A DNA stretch of 64,000 nucleotides from Warburgia ugandensis (Eukaryota; Streptophyta; Magnoliopsida; Canellales; Canellaceae), in the NCBI GenBank assembly GCA_035236585.1, contig CP141139.1:41487217-41551216 (forward strand), written 5' to 3'. The position numbers and the translations under genes were made by a program. The notes below the pieces were generated by a model. That model was given only the letters and a program-made list of their open reading frames with translations. It did not search any database and was not told where the DNA came from. Within the stretch, counting starts at the first letter, position 1; every line of letters begins with the position of its first letter. Shown piece by piece: positions 47,236-58,937 of this stretch.

Positions 47236-48850
47236 CTTGGGTGCCTCTAATGGCAGCCCAAAACCTTGGAGAAAACTAGTCGTGAAGCAATGACCTAGAG
47301 GGAAAAACGAGGAGAAAAACCCAGCAATGAGCCAGGTACGTCCGAGATCGCTCAAAACCCATCTCCCCCATAGTTCCAAGGTCAATTCCCCTAAGCTTTT
47401 GCATGAAAAACCATGCAAAACGGAGCCCAGGAGAGCCACCAAGGACCCAGGGACACTCCCTGGGCCGCACTGGTTTGACAGGGGTTGAACCAAGGTGTCC
47501 TGAGGACACCCCAATCCCCCAGACAACGGAACGTTCCAGTCGGAATGTTCCACGTCATCTTTGTTTGAAAAACCAAATGGGCGCATCCAGGGACGCACCC
47601 GCTAAAGAGAAAGACGGGCGGATCGTACCGCGCGTCTGGAGATGTGACCGCTGAGGCGCACACCACAGACGCACAGCGCGCTAGCATGTGTCGAATTTTG
47701 GTTTGTTAAGGAAGCCAGGGTGCATGACGCTGATGCGCAGCGCCCTAGCATTCTGTCTTTTAATTCTTAAGGGTCTCGTGTACATACAACACTAAAATGC
47801 TTATAACTTGAGATCTAGAGCTCCGATTGAGTCACCGCAAAAGGCGTTATGTCCGTTTCGACGACGCAGACACATCCAAACTATAAAATCCCTGATCAAG
47901 GGCCAATCAAAGGAGCGCATGACCTTTAGAATAGGATGGTGGCGCGTGGCCACTAGAACTTTGGAAAACTGAGGATACCAAGGCCAAATTAGGACCTTAG
48001 GACACCCATAGGCACAGGGATAGACCCCTAATGCCTAAGTAATAAGACCCAACTACTCTGAACCCATAAAAGATAGGCTAAACTAACCTTGAGTCCTCAA
48101 ACCATGTTCAGGAGCATACGAGGACAAAAGGGTTAACCCGACCTAGCCAGGTAGGTGCTCTATCACTATTAGATTCTTTTGAAAGAACTATTATTATTTT
48201 GAGAACATATGTTTTAAATATATGACTTGATTTGCATGACTTAATTCAGCATGCATGATAAATGCTTTGTACATAGCCATGTTTTGAAATGATTGCATAT
48301 ACATTATGCACATATATGGGTTGCAAACAAGTGCATACATTGCATGATTTAAGTACTTGCAAAGATTGCATGTCCGTGAGGGTTGCCAAAAGACGCTGGA
48401 GTGCCGAGGGCCAGGCAGTTGTGAGGGACCCAAAGAGGACAAGTTTTAACAAGAGGTTTTGGCTTCTTTAATCTTATGTGATTTGGGCAAGTAAGCCCGT
48501 GGGTGCTATGCCGAGGGGTCTGGGTTGGCCACCCGGCCTCTACCACTAATAGGTGGATGGGTACCACGCCCAAAAAGAGGCAAGTCCCTACGTCGACTGC
48601 ATGTGGTACACGGGGCTACCATTGGTGTCACGGCACTAGGTCGACGTGTCATAGGCCCAGTGGAGGCTATGACCGAGTGTCCTCAGGTACCCGGGGAGCA
48701 CACGGCGAGGAGGTCGTGGGCATAGTGGACCCTATGGTTTGATGAGTTATGTGCATTTCATATAGCATGATATGAGGTTGGTCGACCATACCATATTAGA
48801 GATCCATGAGTTGGACTCCATGAAGCATCTATTGCATATCATGATGTCAT

Positions 48851-48873
48851 CATATATATATATATATATATAT
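48851..48873. repeat. (TA)n microsatellite in B 5' LTR
   Basis: Longer than its counterpart in the 3' LTR (about 56244-56261), so its length has changed since insertion. Confidence 0.85.
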
Positions 48874-49410
48874 GATACTTTCAATTTTGGATTATGTGAT
48901 CTTTTAAGTCATGAGTATTTCAGTTGATTATGGATTCTTATACTAATATTGAACTCGAGTATTCAAACATACGCATATTTTGACTGAGCATATGATTTTA
49001 AAACATCTCATGCATTTATAAAACTAGTAGTGATAGGCTCCTACTGAGTATATTATATACTCACCCAATCCTCAACATTTTTCAAATACAAAGAAAATAC
49101 TTAAGGGCAAGGAACGTTTGTACTAGGAGACACAGACTAAGTACAAGTAAGTAAACCCCTATCTTATCTTTCAATGTTACTTGATTGTAGTTACTCTCTA
49201 ATAGCAAATTTGTGACTAACACTTTCTTGGGAATAATATTGATTTAAACTTTGCCATGGCTAAATAAATTGAGAATGTGTTTGAACACTCGGGGTTTTTA
49301 TGAAAGGTTGTTTTCCAAATGAAAAAGATTTTCATGCATCTCATATTTATAAAACAAGAGATCTCGCCTTTTTCCAAAATTGCATCATATAAAAACCCAG
49401 GTCGTGACAG

Positions 49411-49424
49411 TTAGTATCAAAGCG
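49411..49424 (+). other. Primer-binding site of B (Met-tRNA type, two changes)
   Basis: TTAGTATCAAAGCG follows the LTR end after one base. It differs from TTGGTATCAGAGCG at two positions, both G to A. Confidence 0.8.
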
Positions 49425-49549
49425 CAGTTTAACGTTACTCACAGCCCAGTTATGAGGAGAATAACTTATAATCAAGTTTCATCCATGGAAGAGAAAGGGG
49501 TAATAGGACAACACAAACTGAGATTTGGTGAATTGCCTTGTTATTACAG

Positions 49550-50577
49550 ATGCCTAGGAAGAAAGGAAGCAATGCTCCAAGACCTGAAGCCCCACCAGTG
49601 GACTCCACTGGGTCGGGCAACGGGATGGCTGAGTTATTTCAGCAATTCTTACAGAACATGGGACAATACATGAATAGTCATAACCAAACTCCTACCCCCC
49701 GAGATCCTTCCCGTGATAAAACAATAGATAGGACTGAGGTTCAGTTAGAAAGGTTTTAGAAACTAGCTTCCTCATTCACAGGAGAAGATGAAGCATCCAC
49801 AGTTGAAAAATGGTTAATTGATATTGAAAAGATATTTAAGGCCATGAACATAGCTGAAGAAAGAAAAGTACCCATGGCCACATTTGTGTTTAGAGGAGAG
49901 GCTACCTTTTGGTGGAAAACAGCAGAAAGAACTTATTTTGATGAGCAAGAAACAATAGGATGGGAAGAGTTTAAAAAGGTCTTTAATGACAAATATTACC
50001 CTAAACATATAAGGAAACAGAAGGAAAAGGAATTTATGGACTTAGAACAAGGAAGTATGACCGTCCAACAGTATGAAAGTAGATTCATCAGCCTTCGAAG
50101 ATTTGCACCCCATGCTTGTGCTGATGAAGAAGATGCAGCCGAAAGATTTGTAGATGACTCAACCCAAGACTCAGGAACAGAGTTCTAGGTTTCCAACCTT
50201 CCACAGTAGCCAAAGCAGTAGAGATGGCCTCCCTATATGAGAAAGATTATCAAAGGAACTAGGCAATAAGAGAAACTAAGAACATCAACACCATGAAGAA
50301 CAAAGGAAAGAGATCCTTTCAATCATCTGGACCTAGGCCACCTTTTAAGAAGCCATTTGAAAATAAAGGAAGAAGACCAGACTGGAAGGCATGCCCTAGG
50401 TGTAACAGAAATCATCCAGGCAAACCATGTCCCACTTTCAACATCACTTGCTATAGTTGTGGAGAATTAGGACATTTTTCTTGCAACTGTCCAAAAAGGA
50501 AAGTGCAAGAGCGTAAAGAAGATCAAGTTCCAAAAAGCCAAGGACGTGTCTTTGCCTTGACTACCAGTCAAGCCTAA
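49550..50577 (+). pseudogene. B gag (chromovirus capsid and zinc knuckle), broken
   Basis: The start chosen is ATG at 49550 (MPRKKGSN), 126 bp after the primer site. Capsid blocks follow: VEKWLIDIEKIFKAM (about 49803-49847), FWWKTAERTYFDEQE and FKKVFNDKYYPKHIRKQKEKEF (about 49909-50036), and LEQGSMTVQQYESRF (about 50042-50086). A basic linker leads to a CCHC zinc knuckle, CYSCGELGHFSCNC (about 50450-50491), which binds the element RNA in the particle. Lesions are a TAG at 49757-49759, a one-base frame change near 50155 (the frame then closes at 50186), a TAG at 50260-50262 and a TAA at 50575-50577. The frame from 50293 onward continues into protease, so gag and pol were once a single open frame as is usual in this clade. 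Confidence 0.9.
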
Positions 50578-53500
50578 GCATCAAATGTAGTCGTTGAAGG
50601 TATTCTTTCTATCTATGATACACCTGCAAAAATTCTATTTGATACAGGCTCCACTCATTCTTTCATATCCCAGAAATTTGCATCATCCTTGGACATTATA
50701 CCACAGGACCTAGATTTCACCCTAGAAGTCATGACTCCTATAGGCCAGGCACTCCCCACTTATTCTTATCTCTAGGATGTCCCCATTCTAATTAAGGACC
50801 ATTTGTTACATGCCAACCTTATCCACTTAGATATGAATGACTTCAACATCATCCTAGGTATGGATTGGCTAGCCTTTCATCAAGCTTTTGTTGATTGTCG
50901 TCAGAAGTGTGTCACTTTTACCCTACCTAATAGAGACACTTTCACCCTCCAAGGAAGAAAGGATTATTTTGGAGCGTGTGTTATTTCTTCCATGAAAGCA
51001 GTTAAACACATTGCTCAAGGATGCCCCTTCTTCTTAGCCAAGATTGAATCTGTCGAGAGTCCCCAACCAAAGCTAAAGGATGTCGAGGTTGTCCGAGAAT
51101 TTCCTGACGTGTTCCCTGAGGACTTACTAGGTCTACCTCCACCAAGGGAAATTGAGTTCATCATTGACCTTATACCCGGTTCTTCCCCCATTTACAAAGC
51201 TCCTTACCGAATGGCTCCTGCAGAACTAAGAGAACTGAAGACCCAGTTACAGGAACTACTTGACAAAGGGTTCATACGACCTGGCGTGTCTCCGTGGGGA
51301 GCTCCAATCCTTTTTGTTAAGAAAAAGGATGGCTCCATGAGATTGTGCGTAGACTATCAGATGCTGAATAGGGTGACCATTAAAAATAAGTACCCTCTTC
51401 CCCGAATTGATGATCTTTTTGATCAACTTCAGTCAGCTAGAGTCTTCTCTGAGATTGATCTATGATCAGGGTACCATCAACTTCGAGTTAGAGAAGAAGA
51501 TATCCCCAAGATAGCCTTCAGGACTCGATACGGCCATTATGAATTCAGAGTGATATCCTTTGGTTTGACTAATGCTCCAGCCGCGTTTATGGACCTCATG
51601 AATAGGGTGTTCAAGGAGTACTTAGATAAATTCATCATAGTGTTTGTGGATGATATCTTAATATATTCTGAAACTCCTGAAGACCATATGGAACATCTAA
51701 GGATAACATTAAGCACCCTACAAGCACACAAGCTATATGCAAAATTCAGTAAGTGTGAGTTTTGGCTGGAAAAGGTTAATTTCTTAGGACACATTATTTC
51801 TCAAGATGGCATAGCCTTGGCGCAACGGTAAAAGTTGTCGTCATGTGACCTTGAGGTCACGGGTTCAAGGCGTGGAATCAGCCTCTTGCAAAAATGCAAG
51901 GTAAGGCTGCCTACTTTAGGCCATTGTGGCCCGCCCCTTCCCCGGACCCCGCATAGGCGGGAGCTTTGTGCACTGGGGCTGCCCTTTTTTTTTTATGGCA
52001 TAGCAGTTGACCCTACTAAGGTTGAAACAGTACAGAACTGGGAAAGACCTAAGACAGTCATAGAAATAAGAAGCTTCTTAGGACTTGCCGGATATTACAG
52101 GAGATTCATCGAAGGTTTTTCACAAATGGCTTTACCTCTAACAAAGCTGACCAGGAAAGACACAAGATTTGAATGGATTGATAAATGTGAGGAAAGCTTC
52201 CAAGAACTAAAAAGAAGGTTGACTACCGCACCTGTCCTTACCTTACCTTCAGGAAGTGGCAGATTTGAGATATACAGCGATGCCTCACAACAAGGGTTAG
52301 GCTGCGTACTTATGCAACATGGGAAGGTAATCGCTTATACTTCTCGACAACTCAAGAAGCATGAAGTCAATTACCCAACCCATGACTTGGAATTAGCAGC
52401 CATAGTCTTTGCCTTACGAATATGGAGACATTATTTATATGGGGAAAAGTTTGAAGTTTTTACAGATCACAAGAGTCTTAAATATATCTTTTCCCAACAA
52501 GACTTAAACATGCGACAAAGAAGATGGATGGAATACTTAAAAGACTAGGACTTCTCCATTCAATATCACCTTGGAAAAGCTAATGTGGTAGCTGATGCAT
52601 TAAGCAGAAAAACCCAAGGGATGTGTACAAGTTTATTAACTAAGAGATGGAAGCTACTACAAGAAGTAATCACATGGAAACCAGACATAAGTAAGCACAA
52701 GATCATTATGGCAGGTCTAACAATAAAATCGGCTATTAATGAAAAAGTTAAGCAAGAACCGAAAGGAGATCCAGATATACAAGCTTTCATAGGAAAACCA
52801 GGATTTACAAAAAGGGAAGATGGTAGCATTTACATACAAGGAAGATTAGTGGTACCAGCTAATGAAGAGTTAAGACAAGATATTTTAAAAGAGGCTCATC
52901 GGTCCAAGTATACAATACATCCCAGAGGGACTAATATGTATCAAGACTTAAAGAAACAATATTGGTGGGATGGTATGAAAAGAGACATAGGGGAATTTGT
53001 GGCAAAGTGTTTAACATGTCAACAAGTAAAGGCTGAACATCAAAGACCTGCGGGATTGTTACAACCCCTTGAGTTACTCGAATGGAAATGGGACCATATC
53101 ACAATGGACTTCATCGTAGGGCTACCCAAGACCTCTAAGGGTGATGACATGATCTGGGTAATTGTTGATAGACTAACTAAGACAGCCCATTTCCTTCCTA
53201 TACGTCATACCCAATCCACTGACAGCCTATCTCAGCTATACATCAAAGAGATAGTAAGTTTACATGGTATACCCCTTAGTATCACTTCAGATAGGGATAG
53301 CCGCTTCACTTCACAACTCTGGAAGTTTGTCCAAAAATCCTTAGGATCTTCCTTGAACTATAGCACAGCCTTCCATCCATAGACCGATGGACAGTTAGAG
53401 CGCACAATCCAGATAGTCGAAGATATGTTGCGGACTTGTGCCCTTGATTGGAAGAAGAGCTGGGATGAAAACCTACCACTAGTCGAGTTTGCATACAACA

Positions 53501-54141
53501 ATAGCTTTCAGTCAAGCATTGGCATGGCTCCATACGAGGCGCTCTATGGGAGACCCTGTCACTCACCCACCAGTTGGAGTGAAGTTGGAGAATCCAGGGT
53601 GCTCCAGTCCGAGCTGGTAGAGCAATGTGCCGAGAGGGTCAGACTCATAAGAAGCCACCTCCTCATAGCTCAAAGCCGCCAAAAGAGCTATGCTGATCAA
53701 AGGAGGAGGCCATTGGAATTCGACATAGGAGAGCACGTTTTCCTGAAGATATCTCCCACTAAAGGAGTTATGAGGTTCGGTATCAAAGGCAAGCTTAGTC
53801 CGCGTTACATAGGACCTTTCGAAATCCTGGAGAAAGTGGGAAAAGTGGCCTATAGGATCGTGCTACCCCCTCAGCTATCCGATGTGCATAACATATTCCA
53901 TGTGTCTATGCTAAGGAGGTACATGCCTGACCCCGCTCATGTCATCGACTGGGTACCCATAGAGATGACGGAGGATCTCAGACTAGAGACAAGACCAATT
54001 GAGATTCGGGATCATAAGAATAAGAAGCTACGGAACAAGGACATACCCTTAGTCAAAGTTTTGTGGAGAAATGCGCACATGAAAGAAGAGACTTGGGAAC
54101 TGGAGTCAGAAATGCGAGAAAAGTACCCCAAGATCTTTTGA
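50578..54141 (+). pseudogene. B pol: protease, RT, RNase H, integrase, chromodomain-like end; broken
   Basis: Domains in order, all in one frame. Retropepsin with LFDTGSTHSF (about 50638-50667). RT with [16 protein letters not shown], the first catalytic Asp in EIDL (about 51451-51462) and VDD at 51646-51654. RNase H with IYSDAS, DLELAA and VFTDHKS (about 52270-52480). Integrase with an HHCC finger (H at about 52900-52920, CLTCQQ at about 53011-53028) and the D, D, E residues in MDFIVGLP, SDRDSRF and QLERTIQ. The C-terminal region with IPLVKVLWRN and EETWELESEM is the chromodomain-like tail that can steer integration to heterochromatin. Stops: TAG 50773, TGA 51463, TAG 52546, TAG 53380. The SINE plus its duplication adds 189 bp at 51816-52004, a multiple of three, but brings a TAA at 51829. 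Two of the stops look like CAG or CGA with C changed to T. Confidence 0.92.
51816..51994 (+). mobile_element. Au-like SINE in B pol
   Basis: It is 179 bp and flanked by ATGGCATAGC at 51806-51815 and 51995-52004, a perfect 10-bp duplication. The 5' part is tRNA-like with an A box (TGGCGCAACGG, 51818-51828) and a B box (GGGTTCAAGGC, about 51860-51870). Then come GCCTCTTGCAAAAATGCA, AAGGCTGCCTAC, CCCTTCCCCGGACCCCGCA, GGGAGCTTTGTGCACTGGGG and a terminal run of ten T. This is the layout of the angiosperm Au SINE family. It is a non-autonomous element transcribed by RNA polymerase III from its internal promoter and moved by a LINE. It has no coding capacity. It separates RT from RNase H sequence. 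Confidence 0.93.
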
Positions 54142-54175
54142 CTGTATATAGTAGAATTTCAGGGGAAAAATTCTC

Positions 54176-54190
54176 CTAAGGTGGTAAGAA
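54176..54190 (+). other. Polypurine tract of B
   Basis: CTAAGGTGGTAAGAA directly precedes the 3' LTR. A cleaner run, AGGGGAAAAA, lies at about 54161-54170. Confidence 0.65.
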
Positions 54191-56797
54191 TGTAATGACT
54201 CCAATTTTGTAATATTGAAATTCCAAGTTTAGCAATGAAAAGTTCAGTTTTAAAGATAAGGGCATTTTGGTCATTTCACTAGTCACCTTGACTAAAATCA
54301 GGAATTTAGTCCTAAAAATGGTTCCATTAGATGCATCTCAGAAAAAGGAATCCAATGAGACCAAAATCACCCAAAACAGAGTTAAAATGAGCAAGATATG
54401 GCCCTTTGAAGTTCAGGGGCAAAACTGTAAATTTCACAAAAACGACTAAACCTGAAAAACACAGGTGCTCGTTTTGATACAGGCACCCCATCGTCTTCAA
54501 CCTCTAGAGGGTTCTAAAACGGCGGTGGTTTGGGGAGAAATCACCACCATTCTTAAGGTTTCTCCACCGCCATTCAAAGGCGGTGAGAGCCCCCTCCAGA
54601 ACCCTCCCTTAGCTCTATAAATAGAGCTCTTGGGTGCCTCTAATGGCAGCCCAAAACCTTGGAGAAAACTAGTCGTGAAGCAATGACCTAGAGGGAAAAA
54701 TGAGGAGAAAAACCCAACAACGAGCCAGGTACGTTCGAGATCGCTCAAAACCCATCTCCCCCATAGTTCCAAGGTCAATTCCCCTAAGCTTTTGCATGAA
54801 AAACCATGCAAAACGGAGCCCAGGAGAGCCACCAAGGACCCAGGGACACTCCCTGGGCTGCACTGGTTTGACAGGGGTTGAACCAGGGTGTCCTGAGGAC
54901 ACCCCAATCCCCCAGACAACGGAACGTTCCAGTCGGAATGTTCCACATCGTCTTTGTTTGAAAAACCAAATGGGCGCATCCAGGGACGCACCCGCTAAAG
55001 AGAAAGACAGGCGGATCGTACCGCGCGTCTGGAGATGTGACCGCTGAGGCGCACACCACAGACGCACAGCGCACTAGCATGCATCGAATTTTGGTTTGTT
55101 AAGGAAGCCAGGGTGCATGACGCTGATGCGCAGCGCCCTCGCATTCTGTCTTTTAATTCTTAAGGGTCTTGTGTACATACAACACTAAAATGCTTATAAC
55201 TTGAGATCTAGAGCTCCGATTGAGTCACCGCAAAAGGTGTTATGTCCGTTTCGACGACGCAGACACATCCAAACTATAAAATCCCTGATCAAGGGCCAAT
55301 CAAAGGAGGGCATGACCTTTAGAATAGGATGGTGGCGCGTGGCCACTAGAACTTTGGAAAACTGAGGATACCAAGGCCAAATTAGGACCTTAGGACACCC
55401 ACAGGCACAGGGATAGACCCCTAATGCCTAAGTAATAAGACCCAACTACTCTGAACCCATAAAAGATAGGCTAAACTAACCTTGAGTCCCCAAACCATGT
55501 TCAGGAGCATACGAGGACAAAAGGGTTAACGCGACCTAGCCAGGTAGGTGCTCTATCACTATTAGATTCTTTTGAAAGAACTATTATTATTTTGAGAACA
55601 TATGTTTTAAATCTATGACTTGATTTGCATGACTTAATTCAGCATGCATGATAAATGCTTTGTACATAGCCATGTTTTTAAATGATTGCATATACATTAT
55701 GCACATATATGGGTTGCAAACAAGTGCATACATTGCATGATTTAAGTACTTACAAAGATTGCATGTCCGTGAGGGTTGCCAAAAGACGCTGGAGTGCCGA
55801 GGGCCAGGCAGTTGTGAGGGACCCAAAGAGGACAAGTTTTAACAAGAGGTTTTGGCTTCTTTAATCTTATGTGATTTGGGCAAGTAAGCCCGTGGGTGCT
55901 ATGCCGAGGGGTCTGGGTTGGCCACCCGGCCTCTACCACTAATAGGTGGATGGGTACCACGCCCAAAAAGAGGCAAGTCCCTACGTCGACTGCATGTGGT
56001 ACACGGGGCTACCATTGGTGTCACGGCATTGGGTCGACGTGTCATAGGCCCCGTGGAGGCTATGACCGAGTGTCCTCAGGTACCCGGGGAGCACACGGCG
56101 AGGAGGTCGTGGGCATAGTGGACCCTATGGTTTGATGAGTTATGTGCATTTCATATAGCATGATATGAGGTTGGTCGACCATACCATATTAGAGATCCAT
56201 AAGTTGGACTCCATGAAGCATCTATTGCATATCATGATGTCATCATATATATATATATATGATACTTTCAATTTTGGATTATGTGATCTTTTAAGTCATG
56301 AGTATTTCAGTTGATTATGGATTCTTATACTAATATTGAACTCGAGTATTCAAACATACGCATATTTTGACTGAGCATATGATTTTAAAACATCTCATGC
56401 ATTTATAAAACTAGTAGTGATAGGCTCCTACTGAGTATATTATATACTCACCCAATCCTCAACATTTTTCAAATACAAAGAAAATACTTAAGGGCAAGGA
56501 ACGTTTGTACTAGGAGACACAGACTAAGTACAAGTAAGTAAACCCCTATCTTATCTTTCAATGTTACTTGATTGTAGTTACTCTCTAATAGCTGAGGTTG
56601 TGACTAACACTTTCTTGGGAATAATATTGATTTAAACTTTGCCATGGCTAAATAAATTGAGAATGTGTTTGAACACTCGGGGTTTTTATGAAAGGTTGTT
56701 TTCCAAATGAAAAAGATTTTCATGCATCTCATATTTATAAAACAACAGATCTCGCCTTTTTTCAAAATTGCATCATATAAAGACCCCGGTCATGACA
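54191..56797 (+). repeat. B 3' LTR
   Basis: It starts TGTAATGACTCCAATTTTG and ends CCCCGGTCATGACA, followed by the CCACC duplication. It is nearly identical to 46798-49409. The antisense frame 54991-54497 is open over the same 164 codons. The word shared with composite F is at 55814-55835. Confidence 0.95.
54611..54628 (+). promoter_or_regulatory. Palindromic TATA box of B 3' LTR
   Basis: AGCTCTATAAATAGAGCT, identical to the 5' LTR copy. The upstream hairpin CACCGCC...GGCGGTG lies at 54565-54585. Confidence 0.65.
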
Positions 56798-56802
56798 CCA
56801 CC

Positions 56803-57716
56803 ACTGTGAAAGTCTTGCCTCCCCATATGGGTAGTGACATAATATTTTCCACCGTGGTATCAGTGGTGAACAGGTCAGTTATCCGAGCGTGCTAGTACAG
56901 ATCAGACTGCAGCATAGCAACCTTTCTGATTATTTTGCACTATGATGCATATGAGAATAGGCATAGTGAAATGCCTTATGTTATAGCATACTGAAATGCT
57001 AGGTAATTGTATATTACCAATATTTCCCAAGAAGGGAAATTCCCAGTATAAGATTAGCTGTAATACTAAATTCTCAAAATGAAGAGAATTGATCAGCTTA
57101 GTTGGGAATGATATTTGACTATTTTCACGAATTTAACTGGTTTACCCATGAAGGGTATGTATGTATATAGATATACATAACTTACAAAGTAAAGAGTATG
57201 TATAATGATAATGGGATTATGAAGTATTAGAATTACATTGTCAATGATATGTTTCTTGAATCCCCTACCAAGCATTGCTTGCTGAGATATTGTATTTGTT
57301 GCAATATCTCAGATCAAGGGAAGGAGAGTTAGGAGCTGAAGACTATAGAAGACTTGAAGAGAATGATCTTCAAGATATACCCTTGAAGACATATATTTTT
57401 CTTTGTTGAGAGTTTTATTGTATGGTGAGCTTGAGTTTTGGATTATGTAATTTGGACAAGTATTGTACTAGATTTGGCTGTACTGTGAACCACTAGATGG
57501 ATCCTGGAGTTTAATAAAAGTATATTCCTTCAATGGAATTTTTTTTTTACACAAATTGTACTTATGTTATGTATAAAGTGGTGACTTAGGTTTTCAAAAC
57601 AAGTTTTAAAGAAAAGAATTTCCGCTACTTTGTTTTGCAAAAATTTTTTACACTCTTAAGGGCCCTACCTTTTAAAATACATTACAAAACGTGTTACAAA
57701 AACCCGGGTTATCACA
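56803..57716 (+). repeat. A1 5' LTR, second part
   Basis: It continues family A sequence after B: ACTGTGAAAGTCTTGCC corresponds to 41295 onward in A3. It ends AACCCGGGTTATCACA two bases before the primer site. Confidence 0.9.
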
Positions 57717-57717
57717 G

Positions 57718-57730
57718 TTGGTATCAGAGC
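57718..57730 (+). other. Primer-binding site of A1 (Met-tRNA)
   Basis: TTGGTATCAGAGC, a perfect match to the plant initiator Met-tRNA primer site. Confidence 0.88.
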
Positions 57731-57846
57731 GATTCATCTAGTCACAGTACAGTACAAATATGTCCAAAGGAGTGATTATAATCCAAGTCTAGATTAAGAT
57801 AGAAGTAGTTGTATGGAGGACTGATAGAATTTTGGTTTTTGAGCAG

Positions 57847-58937
57847 ATGCCACCAAAGAGAGTCACAAGGCAGACAGCTCAAAATACTCCAGAAGACAAT
57901 ATGGAGAGAGTAACCATGAGTAATATGGAAGAGATGATGACAAGGATGTTAAGGAACCTCCTTCCTCACCTACAACAACCCCAAGGTTCATCACCTCTTG
58001 TAGAAATACCAAGTACGCAGGCTCAAGCTCAGCCTGAGGTGAGACATACTACACCAACACCACCACCAGCTACTCCCACACTTAGACAAGGGCAATCTTC
58101 CCTTATACCAAGTGAAGAAGTTAGAAAATCCCCATTAGGACCAGAAAAGATTGACAAAATGCTGGAGAGATTTCAAAAGAGGGTTACAATGTATGATGGC
58201 AAGGGTGAAGCTGAAAAGGCTGAAGAATGGATATATGAAGTTGAAAAACTTTTGGTGCACTACGTACTCCTTCAGTGTTGAAGGTGAAATTTGCCACATA
58301 TTTATTCAAACAAGAAGCTGCATTTTGGTAGAGATAAGCTAACAACACCTTTTTCTCGAAATCTGAAGATACTACATGGGAACAATTTAAGGAAGTATTC
58401 AACCATAAATATTTTCCTTCTCATGTACAACAAAGGAAGTTGATAGAGTTTTTGAACCTAAAGCAAGGGGATATGTCAGTGGTGGACTATGATAACAAAT
58501 TCACACAACTAAGGAGATTCGCGCCTCATGTGTGTGACACAGAAACACACACTGTGGATTGATTCATTGAAGGTCTACACTCAGGGCTGAAAGTAAAGGT
58601 GCTGTGTACTATACCCACTACCTTGACAGACTGTGTAGAAATGACCTCCAAGTTTGAAGATGAGTACAAAAAGGGTCAAATTACCGAGTTCAGTGGAGGA
58701 GGATACAATAACCCAAGGCCTTTCCATAAGAATAAAAGACCTTGGAACAATTTTAAGCCTTGAAGAAATCAAAGGAACAATGCACCAAGGCCAAATAGAC
58801 ATCCATGTCCAAGATGTAGAAAATTTCACCAAGGCAATATCTATCCACGACCTATACAACAACAACCACAACGATTTCCAATAAAATGCCACAATTGTGG
58901 GGAGTATGGACATATCACCGCCCACTGTACCAAACCA
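57847..58937 (+). pseudogene. A1 gag (capsid and zinc knuckle), broken
   Basis: The start chosen is ATG at 57847 (MPPKRVTRQT), 116 bp after the primer site. An N-terminal linker rich in Pro and Gln leads to capsid blocks: IDKMLERFQKRVTMYDGKGE (about 58150-58210) and AEEWIYEVEKL. The frame changes near 58265. In another frame follow TTWEQFKEVFNHKYFPSHV (about 58371-58426), LKQGDMSVVDYDNKFTQLRRFAP (about 58460-58528), FIEGLHSGLKV (about 58562-58594) and the CCHC zinc knuckle CHNCGEYGHITAHC (about 58887-58928), which binds RNA. Stops include those near 58335, at 58559 and at 58762. The knuckle is in frame with the protease behind it, as in a single gag-pol protein. Confidence 0.88.

Larger units (their letters stand above)
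46798..49409 (+). repeat. B 5' LTR
   Basis: It starts TCTAATGACTCCAATTTTG (TG in the 3' copy) and ends AACCCAGGTCGTGACA. It carries the palindromic TATA box, the upstream hairpin (47172-47192), the GAGTATA hairpin and a (TA)n run at 48851-48873. A 22-bp word shared with composite F is at 48421-48442. The antisense frame 47598-47104 is open over 164 codons. Confidence 0.95.
46798..56797 (+). mobile_element. B: Tekay/Del-like chromovirus nested in A1, complete, 10.0 kb
   Basis: It is flanked by CCACC (46793-46797 and 56798-56802); the uninterrupted family A sequence reads GGCCACCACTG. LTRs of 2612 and 2607 bp differ at perhaps 45-50 sites plus a TA-run length, about 2% by eye, so the insertion is young. 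Internal region 49410-54190 has gag, protease, RT, RNase H, integrase and a chromodomain-like end in one order, with several stops and a SINE in pol. The first LTR base pair is TC, not TG, on the left. Confidence 0.95.

Noticed and set aside
51818..51890. Possible tRNA gene
   Set aside because: The A and B boxes belong to the 5' tRNA-like part of the SINE. No complete cloverleaf or 3' acceptor end is present, and the T tail and duplications mark a SINE.
49550..54141. Intact, expressible gag-pol in young element B
   Set aside because: Several stops, a frameshift in gag and a SINE in pol rule out a full product.
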